From Bacteroidota bacterium (GTDB taxonomy: Bacteria > Bacteroidota > Ignavibacteria > Palsa-1295), in contig JAJPIQ010000053.1 of assembly GCA_021324685.1 (NCBI GenBank), positions 1-37,531 of the forward strand: a stretch of 37,531 nucleotides of DNA, given 5' to 3'. Positions within the stretch are counted from its first letter, which is position 1, and each line of letters opens with the position of its first letter. The notes beneath the pieces are model-generated. The model searched no databases, was not told the DNA's origin, and saw only the letters and a list, made by a program, of their open reading frames with translations. Of the stretch, positions 19,075 to 28,496 are shown one piece after another. The translations under genes were made by a program, and so were the position numbers.

Positions 19075-20748
19075 TTACGGCATTGGCGCCGTATTTACTG
19101 CGCGCGCTATATTCGTTTGCCGGACCTGGACTGCAAATTCGTTCGCCGCACGCGGAAGCGATGCGAGGTTCCACGCCAGCATAACGAGCAGCGCGGCATG
19201 GAGCGCACGGGAAGCCGAAAGGGGAAGGTTCGGATCGTCATCCGGTTCTTCGTGCAGCGAAAGTTCCATTCGTTTGCGTTCTTCTTCCGTGACATGTTGC
19301 GGCTGCTCACGTTTAAAGATCGGAATTCCGACATGCCGCAGACCGACAAGAAAGAGAAGGGCGGTAAAAAACAGCAGCAACCCCGAACTGAGCTCGGGAG
19401 AAAACATGGTAAACGGATGCTCGCCCGCGTCCAGCCATAGGCATCCGCATCCTGCGATCAAAAGGGAACCCGCCGTCGAGGCGACGAGCGATTTTATTTT
19501 GATCGTACGGAACAGTTCGTACCGCACGAGCGTCCGCACCGAAAGAATTCCGGCGAGCGAATAGATCGGAACGATAAAGTGGACTAGTCGGCTTTGAACG
19601 CCAAACGCGTCGGGGGTTCCCAGTACCAGCGCGCGGCCATAGGGGAATGCCACAAGGACTGTGACCAGCAATGCAAAGACTTCATCGGCCCGGTCGCGCC
19701 GGGGGAGCGCACGTCGCAGGCGTGCGGCAATAGCCAGTACGATGGTAATAAGGAACACCGGATTTTCCTGTACATAGACCGTACGAATCATACGCCATAG
19801 GCCACCAAAGCTGGCGAGCGTTCGCGCCGCGGCTTCGGCGGTCTTGCCGTACCATAAGAGCCGAACGAACGACTCGTTCCCAATGACATTTCGAAATGCC
19901 ACAGGAACGATAGAACCGCTGATTGCAAAATTCGTGATCGCGACGGGCGTAAGGATAACGATAAAGGCCAGGGCCATAAACGCCGCACGGTGTATGCCCT
20001 TCGAACAAAAAAAGATTTGCCACACGAGCACGATAAGAAATACGAGCGTGATCTCTGGCCGCGTGAGCGCTGCGAGGGCGAAAATCGCTCCCGTCATGAG
20101 TGCCTGCACGCCGCGCGACTCGTGTTCCGGACGCGCAAAGTGCCACCAGAACGCGCCGAGGAGTATCGAGGTCGAAAGAGTGGATTCCAATCCGGAAAGC
20201 TCCGACCATCCGAGTAGGGCACTGGTGACGATCAGGATCCCGCCCAGGAGCGCGGTCGCATAATCCATCTCGATCGCACGCATCAGGCGAAAGCTATAAT
20301 ATCCGGTAAGGAATAAGAAAATCGCTCCTAACAGCTTTGCCGCTAAGATCCCGTCGTGGAACACATTCGCGGCGAGCGACAGAATGACGATCCAGAACGG
20401 CGAAGTCGGCCCCGTCGATTGCGCCCCTGGATATTCGAAGATAAGACGTGGAAAGAAATTCCGAGCGAAGACTTGCCGAACCCACGATTCTGCATCCGGA
20501 AAGCCGAGTTTCCCGGCAATGACAAGTTCATGCAGCAGAAAAAAAACGGCTATTGCCGCAGAAAGCAGGACGAACAGGGTCGAAGGCGCCATCCGTCGCC
20601 ACCATGGTTCATCGGGCCAGGGAGCAGAGCCTAAGATCACGAGTGGATCGCGCATGCCGATCGAAGGCATCGCTACGGCCTCGGTTGCAAATGGTTTGGA
20701 ATCGAGCGTTACGATGATCCCGGTATGCTCGAGTGTACTTTCGTGCAT
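19075..20748 (-). CDS. polytopic GT-C-like membrane glycosyltransferase or homolog
   Basis: A 557-residue protein with about 11 transmembrane helices. The loop after the first helix holds FPDAESWVR, in the position of the acidic catalytic motif of GT-C lipid-linked sugar transferases. It is followed by STGPTSPFWIVIL, a pattern common in that fold. A charged cytoplasmic stretch (EEERKRMELSLHEEPDDDP) lies near the C-terminus. The donor and acceptor are unknown. The first ATG has no Shine-Dalgarno, while a second at 20670 (MPSIGMRDP) follows GAGG at good distance, so the protein may begin there. It is divergent from the GT4-like gene. Confidence 0.65.
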   Translation of the reverse strand: MHESTLEHTGIIVTLDSKPFATEAVAMPSIGMRDPLVILGSAPWPDEPWWRRMAPSTLFVLLSAAIAVFFLLHELVIAGKLGFPDAESWVRQVFARNFFPRLIFEYPGAQSTGPTSPFWIVILSLAANVFHDGILAAKLLGAIFLFLTGYYSFRLMRAIEMDYATALLGGILIVTSALLGWSELSGLESTLSTSILLGAFWWHFARPEHESRGVQALMTGAIFALAALTRPEITLVFLIVLVWQIFFCSKGIHRAAFMALAFIVILTPVAITNFAISGSIVPVAFRNVIGNESFVRLLWYGKTAEAAARTLASFGGLWRMIRTVYVQENPVFLITIVLAIAARLRRALPRRDRADEVFALLVTVLVAFPYGRALVLGTPDAFGVQSRLVHFIVPIYSLAGILSVRTLVRYELFRTIKIKSLVASTAGSLLIAGCGCLWLDAGEHPFTMFSPELSSGLLLFFTALLFLVGLRHVGIPIFKREQPQHVTEEERKRMELSLHEEPDDDPNLPLSASRALHAALLVMLAWNLASLPRAANEFAVQVRQTNIARAVNTAPMP

Positions 20749-20824
20749 CGTAATGTTAACCGTGAGAGCCGGGCTGTTGTTCGGCGGGGGAATGACAACA
20801 ACTCCGTGTGTGTATTAAGGCCTT

Positions 20825-22165
20825 GTGGCTGACAAAAAATACGTTCTTTTCATTACCTATTACTTCCCGCCGGCTGGCGGGCCCGGGGTGCAGCGTGTTC
20901 TCAAATTCCTGAAATACCTTCGCGATTTTGGCTGGACGCCGATCGTGCTCGTGCCGAAGGATGCCGATTATCAGGCACGAGATGAATCCCTTGTCAAAGA
21001 ATTGCCGGAAGACCTGATCGTTCGTCGCGCACCGATCTTCGAGCCGTACGATCTATACCGAAAATTTACGGGTAAGCAAAAAGGCGTTTCTCTCGATGTG
21101 AACGTCATCAAGGAAGAAGGTGCGAAGCTTTCTATGAGCGAACGTGTGGCGGAGTTCATCCGCGCCACGCTTTTTATCCCTGACGCTCGCATTGGCTGGC
21201 TGTTGAATGCCGTCAAAGAGGGACGCGGGATCTTACGCGAGTATCCCGTACGCGCGATCTATTCTTCTTCGCCGCCGTATACTCCCGCGCTCGTCGCCCG
21301 GCGGCTGCACCGGCTCTCGAAGGTCCCATGGATCGCGGGGTTTCGAGATCCCTGGACGGGCTTCCACAACACTCCCGACCGCTGGATGCTGCCGAGAGCG
21401 ATCGACCGCTCCCTTGAACGCTCGGTTTTTAAGGAAGCCAATATCGTCGAAGTAGCCTGGAAGGGAATTGCGAACGATGCGCTTGGCAAGTATCCTGAAA
21501 TTCCCCGAGAAAAATTCGTTCATATTCCGAACGGGTTCGACAGCGCCGACTTTCCGGAACCCGACATCCGAAAGCGTGGCGAGCGGCCGCACAACAGAAA
21601 ATGTACGATCACGTATTCCGGCTCGCTCTATGGCCCCAGAAATCCGCTCAGTTTTTTAAAAGCGATCGAACGGCTCATCGAGCGTAAAGAAATCGATCCC
21701 GAGAACATCAAGCTTCGGTTCATGGGACGCTTTGGGGCAGAAATCCACGAAATGCTGGACCGGCCGCTCATCCGGGCGATGGTCGAGAAAATAGATTACG
21801 TTCCACACGCTCGCGCCGTGGAATTATTGCTCGAAAGCGATGCACTGCTGCTCATCGTCGATGAAGTTCCTACGGTCGCGGAGATCGTCCCTGGAAAAGT
21901 GTATGAGTACTTGGGCGCGATGCGGCCACTCATCGCAATTGCGCCGCCGGAAGGCGCGATCGGCGATCTCCTGCGAGAAACGGAGGCCGGTGAGGCCGTG
22001 CGACAGTCCGATATCGAAGGCCAGGCGCGGTTGATCAAGTGTATTTATGACGATTGGCGCGAAGGTCGTTCGAGCTTCGCGATGCGACCCGAGATCATTT
22101 CTCGCTATGAGCGCCGGGAAGCGACGCGCGCGCTTACAGAGTTGTTCGACCGCGTTTCCGCATGA
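20825..22165 (+). CDS. GT-B glycosyltransferase (GT4-like)
   Basis: A 446-residue cytoplasmic or membrane-associated sugar transferase. The N-terminus shows the typical FPPAGGPGVQR loop of the acceptor domain. The C-terminal domain has ITYSGSLYGPRNP and the EIVPGKVYEYLGAMRPLIAI stretch that in GT4 enzymes binds the nucleotide sugar. GTG start preceded by AAGG. It overlaps prmC by four bases (ATGA), so the two are translationally coupled. A role in cell-surface polysaccharide is likely but the linkage is unknown. Confidence 0.82.
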   Translation: MADKKYVLFITYYFPPAGGPGVQRVLKFLKYLRDFGWTPIVLVPKDADYQARDESLVKELPEDLIVRRAPIFEPYDLYRKFTGKQKGVSLDVNVIKEEGAKLSMSERVAEFIRATLFIPDARIGWLLNAVKEGRGILREYPVRAIYSSSPPYTPALVARRLHRLSKVPWIAGFRDPWTGFHNTPDRWMLPRAIDRSLERSVFKEANIVEVAWKGIANDALGKYPEIPREKFVHIPNGFDSADFPEPDIRKRGERPHNRKCTITYSGSLYGPRNPLSFLKAIERLIERKEIDPENIKLRFMGRFGAEIHEMLDRPLIRAMVEKIDYVPHARAVELLLESDALLLIVDEVPTVAEIVPGKVYEYLGAMRPLIAIAPPEGAIGDLLRETEAGEAVRQSDIEGQARLIKCIYDDWREGRSSFAMRPEIISRYERREATRALTELFDRVSA

Positions 22166-23040
22166 CCTGGCGCGCGGCGATCGATCAGGCTGTCGCCCGG
22201 CTCACAACGGCCGGCGTGGAGGACGCTGCATTAAATGCAGAATATTTATCGGCGCACGTGCTCTCTCTTGAGCGGCGGACCGGAATCCGATCTTTTTTAG
22301 ATGTGGAAATCTCTTCCGGAAACGAAACTGCTTTTTTCGAACTCGTTCGGCGCAGGATTTTACGCGAACCCCTCCAGTATATTCTTGGCGAGTGGGAATT
22401 TTATGGGCTTCCAATCGAAATAGATTCGAGCGCCCTCATTCCACGACCGGAAACCGAGCTTCTGGTCGAACAGACGATCGAAGCTGCGCAGAAAAGATCG
22501 AAAAATATTTCGATCCTCGATATCGGTACCGGTTCCGGCGCGATTGCGCTGGCCCTGGCAAAACATTTACCGGATGCCCATATCGTTGGGATCGACTCAA
22601 GCGAACGAGCTTTGCGTTTAGCAAGGAAGAATGCCGAATCCTTACAACTCGGAACTGTGCGCTTTCTCCAAAGCGATATCTTTTCCGAGTCATGGCAATC
22701 TCCGGAAAATAAATTTGAGGAATCCCCGGAAAAGAAATTTGATCTCGTCGTTTCGAATCCTCCTTATATATCGCTTGAGGAATTCGAGACGCTTGCACCG
22801 GAACTACGCCACTTCGAACCGCGAAACGCATTGACCGATGAAGGCGATGGTCTTCGATTTTATCGACGCATTGCTGAACTTGCACCCGCCATCCTTCGTC
22901 CTGAAGGTCGTCTTCTCGTCGAACTTGGATATGGTATGGCCGAAGCTGTTTCTCGTATCATGCAGGAGGCCGGAATCGAATGCCTCGATGTTATCGATGA
23001 TCTTTCCGGGGTCCCGCGAGTTTTAATCGCAAGACTTTAG
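22162..23040 (+). CDS. prmC: release factor glutamine methyltransferase
   Basis: A 292-residue SAM-dependent methylase that modifies the GGQ glutamine of peptide chain release factors. The N-terminal helical domain is followed by IPRPETELLVE, the SAM-binding loop DIGTGSGAIAL and the catalytic NPPY (in VVSNPPYISL). Just before that strand is a short in-frame near-duplication (SPENKFEE then SPEKKFD, encoded by 22699-22743), which lengthens a surface loop. Translation is coupled to the preceding glycosyltransferase. Confidence 0.94.
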   Translation: MTWRAAIDQAVARLTTAGVEDAALNAEYLSAHVLSLERRTGIRSFLDVEISSGNETAFFELVRRRILREPLQYILGEWEFYGLPIEIDSSALIPRPETELLVEQTIEAAQKRSKNISILDIGTGSGAIALALAKHLPDAHIVGIDSSERALRLARKNAESLQLGTVRFLQSDIFSESWQSPENKFEESPEKKFDLVVSNPPYISLEEFETLAPELRHFEPRNALTDEGDGLRFYRRIAELAPAILRPEGRLLVELGYGMAEAVSRIMQEAGIECLDVIDDLSGVPRVLIARL

Positions 23041-23169
23041 TTGCCGGACCTGTGAATTCAAGCAAAACGTCATTAGATGGATCGAGTATCGATTTACCTG
23101 ATGATCCAAACTTTTTTTCGAACTTCGCCTCGATAAATCCTCAATAATTAATCTGTTTCATTTTCGGAT

Positions 23170-23200
23170 TTTTGTCGAAAAACGGCGAAATTCGACAAAA
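23170..23200. repeat. 10-base inverted repeat upstream of rpoN
   Basis: TTTTGTCGAA (23170-23179) and its perfect complement TTCGACAAAA (23191-23200) are separated by 11 bases. The repeat sits just upstream of the predicted sigma-54 promoter. It could be an operator for a dimeric regulator or a small hairpin; no regulator family is recognised. Confidence 0.5.
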
Positions 23201-23208
23201 TTACATTG

Positions 23209-23226
23209 TTGGCATGGAATTAGCTA
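23209..23226 (+). promoter_or_regulatory. sigma-54 (-24/-12) promoter of rpoN
   Basis: TTGGCATGGAATTAGCTA keeps the invariant GG (23211-23212) and GC (23223-23224) at the required 10-base separation. It matches 10 of the 12 fixed positions of the TGGCACG-N4-TTGCW consensus. The start site would be near 23236, leaving a leader of about 46 bases before rpoN. Confidence 0.55.
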
Positions 23227-23281
23227 TTGTTAACGGCATTCGCAGGAATTCTAATCTAAGTTCGGGGATTTACCAAGCAAG

Positions 23282-24877
23282 ATGTTACAACTTCGCCAGA
23301 ATCAATCGCTCCAGCAACGCCTTACGCCGCAGCAGGTCCAGTACCTGAAGCTGTTGCAGTTGCCCATTCTGGCGCTCGAACAGCGGATCAAATCCGAGAT
23401 CGAGGAAAACCCGATGCTCGAAGAGACCGCGGACGAAGAAGAGCGGGAAGAGCAGGCGGCTGGGGAATCGGTTACGGAAGCGGTCGATGCCGAAGAACCG
23501 GCGATGGAACTCGCGACCGTCGAAGCCAACGGCGAACCCGCTACGCTCGAACAGAACCAGGCCGAACTTCAACGCTCGCGCGAGGAACGTGCAGAGCGAG
23601 AGGAGCGCACCGAATCTTCGAACGAATACTCGTTCGAAGATTATATGAACGACGATACCGAGGGTTTCAAATCGCCGACGTCGCATTCGGTCGATGACGA
23701 CCGCGACGAAACTCCGCATGCAGCGGCCGAATCGTTCTTGGAATCGCTCTATAATCAGATTGCTCTGCTCAATCTTCCGGACCGTTACCGCGCACTTGCT
23801 GAAGAGATTGTCGGTTCGATCGATGAGGACGGCTATCTTCGTGTGCCTCTCGAACAGATTGCGCACGATGCCGGCGTTTTCTATGGCGACGAATACACCG
23901 TCCAGGAAGCCGAAGCGGTCCTCCGGAAAGTGCAGAAGCTCGATCCACCGGGCGTGGCGGCGCGCGACCTTCGGGAGTGCCTGTCGGTCCAACTCGAAGT
24001 GATGCCGAACCATAATCCCTCCCGCGAAATCGCGAAGCGGATTCTGCGCGACCGGTTCGACGATTTTGTCAACAAGCGTTTCACCGCGCTTTCACGCCAC
24101 CTCGGCATGGACGTCCAGGGGCTCAAGCCGGCCATCGAACTCATTCAGCATTTAAATCCCAAACCGGGAGCTTCCTCGGGCGACCTTTCCGAAAGCACGA
24201 AATATATTACCGCCGATTTTTATATCGAAAAAACGGCCGACGGAAAAGATTTTATCATTACGCTGAACGAACGCGGCGTTCCGCCGTTGCGCGTCAACGC
24301 GGCGTATAAAGACCTTATTCGCAAGCAGACGCCCGAACACGGAAAGACGCTTACGCCCGAGGCGAAAGATTTTATCAAGAAGAAATTCGAAGCCGCGAAG
24401 TTCTTCATCATGGCGATCTATCAGCGCCGTGAGACCATGATGCGCGTCATGCAATCGATCGTGAACCATCAACGCCTCTTTTTCGAGAACGGCGAGAAGT
24501 TCCTAAAGCCGCTGATCTACAAGACGATCGCGGAGGACATCGGCATGGACATTTCGACCATCTGCCGCGTCGTGAACGGAAAGTATTGCCAGACCGATTT
24601 CGGCGTTTTCGAGCTCAAATACTTTTTCTCGGAGGCGATCCCCACCCATGCGGGTTCGGGCGGAGAGAACAGCGAAGGGGAAGCGGTCGCGAATAAAGTA
24701 GTCAAGTCCCGGATCAAGGATATTATCGATGCCGAGTCGGGGAGCGAGCCGCTCTCGGACGAGAAGATCGTCCAGCTTCTGAATGCCGAAGGTTTCGACG
24801 TCGCCCGCCGCACCGTCGCGAAATATCGCGAGCAGATGAATATACCGGTCGCCCGGCTGCGGAAGAAGCTCGTATAA
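23282..24877 (+). CDS. rpoN: RNA polymerase sigma-54 factor
   Basis: A 531-residue sigma factor that directs RNA polymerase to -24/-12 promoters and needs AAA+ activators. Region I is Gln/Leu-rich (LRQNQSLQQRLTPQQVQYLK). An acidic region II spans about 45-150. Core-binding and HTH regions follow, and the RpoN box is intact (ARRTVAKYRE, about 508-517). Length is normal. No enhancer-binding activator gene lies in this window. A near-consensus sigma-54 promoter upstream suggests self-activation. Confidence 0.96.
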   Translation: MLQLRQNQSLQQRLTPQQVQYLKLLQLPILALEQRIKSEIEENPMLEETADEEEREEQAAGESVTEAVDAEEPAMELATVEANGEPATLEQNQAELQRSREERAEREERTESSNEYSFEDYMNDDTEGFKSPTSHSVDDDRDETPHAAAESFLESLYNQIALLNLPDRYRALAEEIVGSIDEDGYLRVPLEQIAHDAGVFYGDEYTVQEAEAVLRKVQKLDPPGVAARDLRECLSVQLEVMPNHNPSREIAKRILRDRFDDFVNKRFTALSRHLGMDVQGLKPAIELIQHLNPKPGASSGDLSESTKYITADFYIEKTADGKDFIITLNERGVPPLRVNAAYKDLIRKQTPEHGKTLTPEAKDFIKKKFEAAKFFIMAIYQRRETMMRVMQSIVNHQRLFFENGEKFLKPLIYKTIAEDIGMDISTICRVVNGKYCQTDFGVFELKYFFSEAIPTHAGSGGENSEGEAVANKVVKSRIKDIIDAESGSEPLSDEKIVQLLNAEGFDVARRTVAKYREQMNIPVARLRKKLV

Positions 24878-24899
24878 CGCGGACAGCGGAAGAAACTCG

Positions 24900-27866
24900 T
24901 TATAATTTCTCTTTCAACTCCACGATCGCCTGCTCACAGTGTGAGCGGACAAGATCGAATTTTTCGCGGACCTGGGTGGGATCTTTTTGTTCCGCGCAGA
25001 GCTGCTCGATCGATTCTGCAAAACCGGCCGCGGCGGTCATCCCCATGAACTTCAGATGCGGCTTCATCGCATGGACGCGCTTCCGGGCGCTATCGAAATC
25101 GTTCTCCTGAATGGCCGCAGCGACCGAAGCGAGCTGTCCGGGAACACCGTCCAGGAAGATCTTGATATATTTTTTCAGTTGCTCGTCGCTTCCGCCGGTG
25201 ATCTCGCGTAGCGCCGAGAGGTTCGTGACCGGTTCGTTCGAAGCCGGTCCCGTCGTGCGTGCCGATGAAGAAGACTCGCCGTTCGTTGACATGGGAATTC
25301 GTTCCGGAGTTGCCGGGGTCGCTTTGTGCGTGCCTTTATAATATTTTCCGATTACGCGAAAAAGTTCGTCCTGTTTGAACGGCTTCGGCACGTAATCGTT
25401 CATCCCGGCCGCAAAGCAGCGGTCGATCTCCACCTTGATGACGCTTGCCGTCAGCGCGATGATCGGCACGTCCCGCTTGCCGCGCGGGAGGTGCGTGCGA
25501 ATATGCTTCGTCGCTTCGATGCCGTCCATTTCCGGCATCTGGACATCCATGAGCACCAGGTCGAAGGCAAAATTCTGCAGGAGCGTAATTGCTTCGCGCC
25601 CGTTCGAAGCGATTTCGAGGGCGACTTCCGGAATCATATTCCGTAGCGTATCGGCCAATACGATCTGGTTATACTCGTTATCCTCGACTAAGAGCACGTG
25701 CATGCCGCGAAGGGCCGAGGCATCGATGGGGACGGTCTCTTCCTCCTCGGCCAGCGCCTGTTCGCTGGTTACTTCGTATGGAATAATAAAGGAGAACTCA
25801 GAACCCTTCCCCGGCTCGCTCTGGACTTCTATATGGCCGCCCTGAAGTTCGACGAGGGTGCGAGAGATCGTAAGGCCAAGCCCCGTGCCTCCATACTTCC
25901 GCGAGGTCTCCGCATCGGCTTGCGAAAATGAATCGAAGATCGAATTTAATTTTTCTGCCGGAATGCCGATCCCCGTATCGCGCACGGCCATGCGGACGTT
26001 CATCGTCCGTTCGAGCGATGCCGTGCCTTCCATCGAAATTGTCACCGAACCTCGTTCCGTGAACTTCACGGCATTGCTAAGCAAGTTCATAATGACCTGG
26101 CTAAGCCGAGCCGGATCGCCAATGACGACTTCGGGAGCCGATTCCGAAATGTTCGTCACCAGCGCAATCCCTTTTGCTTCCGCTTTGAGGCGGATGATCT
26201 CGATGGCATGATCGATCACGTCACGCATCCGAAACGGAATTCGCTCGAACTCCATCTTACCGGCCTGTAATTTCGATAGGTCGAGAATGTCGTTAATCAC
26301 GACGAGCAGGTTGTCGGCAGAGGACTGCACGGCCTCGAGATACTCGCGTTGTTTCTGCGACAGTTCCGTATCGAGGAGCAGGGTGGTCATGCCGAGTACC
26401 GCGTTCATTGGCGTGCGAATTTCATGACTCATGTTGGCCAGGAACTGATGTTCGAGCCGCTCGCTCGCTTCGGCGCGTTCTTTCGCGGCAGCCAGTTCCA
26501 GATTCGTGCGTCGCAGTTCGCGTTCCTTGCGGTAGATCACGACCGCTACCAGGCACAGGACGATCGCGATTCCGAGCACCGCATACATGACGACACGTTC
26601 ACGCGTGAGCTCTTCGTTCTGCGTCGCAATTTCGCGTTCCCGTTTACTCGTCTGGTATTTCGCATCCATGTCGGCCAGGATGCGGCTTTTTTCTACGTTA
26701 TAGATGGAGTCGTGCAGTGTGCTCGCTTTCGTCAGGAACTCATAGGCCTGCTTATAATCACCCGTCGCGGCGTAGGCATTCGCGAGGCTGAAATAGCGAT
26801 CGACGAGATCGCGCCGCGCGCCGGTCCGCTCGTCGATCGTACGCGCGAGTTCCAAATAATGAAAGGCGCTGTCCGTTTGATGCAGCCGCAAAAATAAATT
26901 CCCGAGCTGGGCGTAGGCCCCGGCGGCATAGGTGGAATTAAATCCTACGGCATCGTGCAGCGCTACCGAAGCACGGTCGTAATAGAGCGTGCTATCGAGC
27001 ACTCCTTTCTTTTCAAAGATACTTCCGATGTTGGCAAGGACGCGGGCGCGCTGATAGCGTTCGTCATGCGAGCGGTAGAGGTCCTCACTGTGCCGGAAAT
27101 AGGCGAGCGCGCTGTCCAGTCGGGCATCGAACGAAAACGCCCGCATGGGTCCATTGAAGGCAAGGCCGATATTATTATAGATCGCAGCGCGGGCGAGCTC
27201 GTCCGGCGTATGGTTTACCGCGGCGAGCGCAAGCCGAAGGTATTTCAGGGCGCTCTCGGGTTCCTGTTGATCGAGATACAAACAACCGATATTGTCATAC
27301 GCATTCGAAATCCCGGCGGTGTCGCGGTCGTGCTGAACCATCTCCAGCTCGCTCAAAAAGTAATCGAGCGCTTCGTCGTAGCTCGCAATTTCGAGATCGT
27401 TCCAACCCAACTGGCTGTAGGCCTTTTGCAATAGCTCCGAGTCTTTCAGTACTTCGGCTGTATGTACGGTTTCCAGCAGCTTGACCCGAGCACTGTCGTA
27501 CAGGCCGGCGTTCGAATATTCGCGTGCCTGGAACAGGGAGAAGCGGGCCGCTCGGCGTGCGTCATGGGCATGTTCGGCGAGCATGTGCGCCTCGAGTGCA
27601 TAGCTCATGGCCGTCGCCGTGTCCGCATCTTCGAGCGCTGTGGCGAGCTTCATGAGGATATCGCTGCGCTCGGTGTCCTCCGTCGCATACGCGTAGGCGG
27701 CGTGAAGACTATCGTAATAACGTTGGCTTTGCGCGAGAAGAAGGCCAGCGGGACAAAAAAGGAGCAGGGAAATAAGGACAAGGCCGAATGTTCGGTCCTG
27801 CGATGCCCGCTTTAGCCCGCGACATGCAGGGAAAGAGTTCCAAACCTTGTAAACGGTCCGTTTCAT
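24900..27866 (-). CDS. TPR-containing hybrid histidine kinase with REC and HPt domains
   Basis: A 988-residue membrane sensor kinase. A signal peptide-like start (to about residue 45) precedes an extracytoplasmic region of TPR-like helices (about 50-400) and a transmembrane helix (425-446). HisKA carries H481 in NMSHEIRTP. The ATPase domain has N box MNLLSNAVKFT and G boxes DTGIGIP and GGTGLGL. The receiver has D774 (LVLMDVQMP) and K828, and the final HPt has H932 (VHAMKPH). It can thus run a full His-Asp-His relay and should pass phosphate to a separate receiver. The adjacent gene, 36 bases upstream on the same strand, encodes just such a receiver, tethered to the membrane. Confidence 0.93.
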   Translation of the reverse strand: MKRTVYKVWNSFPACRGLKRASQDRTFGLVLISLLLFCPAGLLLAQSQRYYDSLHAAYAYATEDTERSDILMKLATALEDADTATAMSYALEAHMLAEHAHDARRAARFSLFQAREYSNAGLYDSARVKLLETVHTAEVLKDSELLQKAYSQLGWNDLEIASYDEALDYFLSELEMVQHDRDTAGISNAYDNIGCLYLDQQEPESALKYLRLALAAVNHTPDELARAAIYNNIGLAFNGPMRAFSFDARLDSALAYFRHSEDLYRSHDERYQRARVLANIGSIFEKKGVLDSTLYYDRASVALHDAVGFNSTYAAGAYAQLGNLFLRLHQTDSAFHYLELARTIDERTGARRDLVDRYFSLANAYAATGDYKQAYEFLTKASTLHDSIYNVEKSRILADMDAKYQTSKREREIATQNEELTRERVVMYAVLGIAIVLCLVAVVIYRKERELRRTNLELAAAKERAEASERLEHQFLANMSHEIRTPMNAVLGMTTLLLDTELSQKQREYLEAVQSSADNLLVVINDILDLSKLQAGKMEFERIPFRMRDVIDHAIEIIRLKAEAKGIALVTNISESAPEVVIGDPARLSQVIMNLLSNAVKFTERGSVTISMEGTASLERTMNVRMAVRDTGIGIPAEKLNSIFDSFSQADAETSRKYGGTGLGLTISRTLVELQGGHIEVQSEPGKGSEFSFIIPYEVTSEQALAEEEETVPIDASALRGMHVLLVEDNEYNQIVLADTLRNMIPEVALEIASNGREAITLLQNFAFDLVLMDVQMPEMDGIEATKHIRTHLPRGKRDVPIIALTASVIKVEIDRCFAAGMNDYVPKPFKQDELFRVIGKYYKGTHKATPATPERIPMSTNGESSSSARTTGPASNEPVTNLSALREITGGSDEQLKKYIKIFLDGVPGQLASVAAAIQENDFDSARKRVHAMKPHLKFMGMTAAAGFAESIEQLCAEQKDPTQVREKFDLVRSHCEQAIVELKEKL

Positions 27867-27902
27867 GGTGCTATCAGGATCGCGTGCTGCTCGTCGGAAA
27901 CC

Positions 27903-28400
27903 TCAGTGCATGCGAAGGTAAATCACATATCCGATCAGCCCGAGCGCCAGCGCCCAGAAGACCCAGTTCATCGCTTTTTGGAACCCATTCGATTTTTTGA
28001 GGGTCCGCAGGTTCGCGAGCTGCGTGAGTGCAAGTTCCAATTTATGAAATGCCGTTTCGTTCTTTACGATGTAATCGTATGCTCCGTATTTAATCGTATT
28101 CGAAGCGACTTCAATCCTGTCCTGACCGGTCAGGAAGACGACCGGAAGATTGGGATAGCGCTCTTTTAGCTTCGAAAGGATCTGGATCCCATTCATCGCG
28201 TCGGCTTTGACGGAATCCAGCTGGTAATCGAGCACGGCCACGTCGGGCTCGGCGGTCATCCGAGCGAGCGCGTCTTCACCTGTATTGAACACGGCCACCT
28301 CAGAACCGGGGAATTTTTTTTCGATCGTGTCACGGACCATTTCGCAGATCGCGAGGTCGTCATCGACGATCAGCACCGAAAGCTGGATGTCAGGGCTCAT
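27903..28400 (-). CDS. receiver-domain protein with C-terminal membrane anchor
   Basis: A 165-residue response regulator with no DNA-binding or enzymatic output. The receiver is complete: acidic pocket D13-D15, phospho-acceptor D58 (AVLDYQL), T91 (VFLTGQ) and K113 (YIVKNE). After a linker of about 20 residues it ends in one hydrophobic helix (about 143-162, WVFWALALGLIGYVIYL) followed by Arg, Met and His, the shape of a tail anchor. It is co-directional with, and 36 bases upstream of, the HPt hybrid kinase, making it the likely end of that relay. It may act as a phosphate sink or recruit a partner at the membrane; this is inference. Confidence 0.88.
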   Translation of the reverse strand: MSPDIQLSVLIVDDDLAICEMVRDTIEKKFPGSEVAVFNTGEDALARMTAEPDVAVLDYQLDSVKADAMNGIQILSKLKERYPNLPVVFLTGQDRIEVASNTIKYGAYDYIVKNETAFHKLELALTQLANLRTLKKSNGFQKAMNWVFWALALGLIGYVIYLRMH

Positions 28401-28496
28401 AAAAACCGGGGAAAAGGGATAAAAAGGTATCTCCGCCGTATAAAAGGAAAAAAACAGGCAGAAAGTTTAACCCCATCGTCCCCGAAAGACCCCGGG

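Noticed and set aside
23139-23145. CCTCAAT, a half-site of the XRE operator, upstream of rpoN.
   Set aside because: The second half is missing, and seven bases are easily found by chance.
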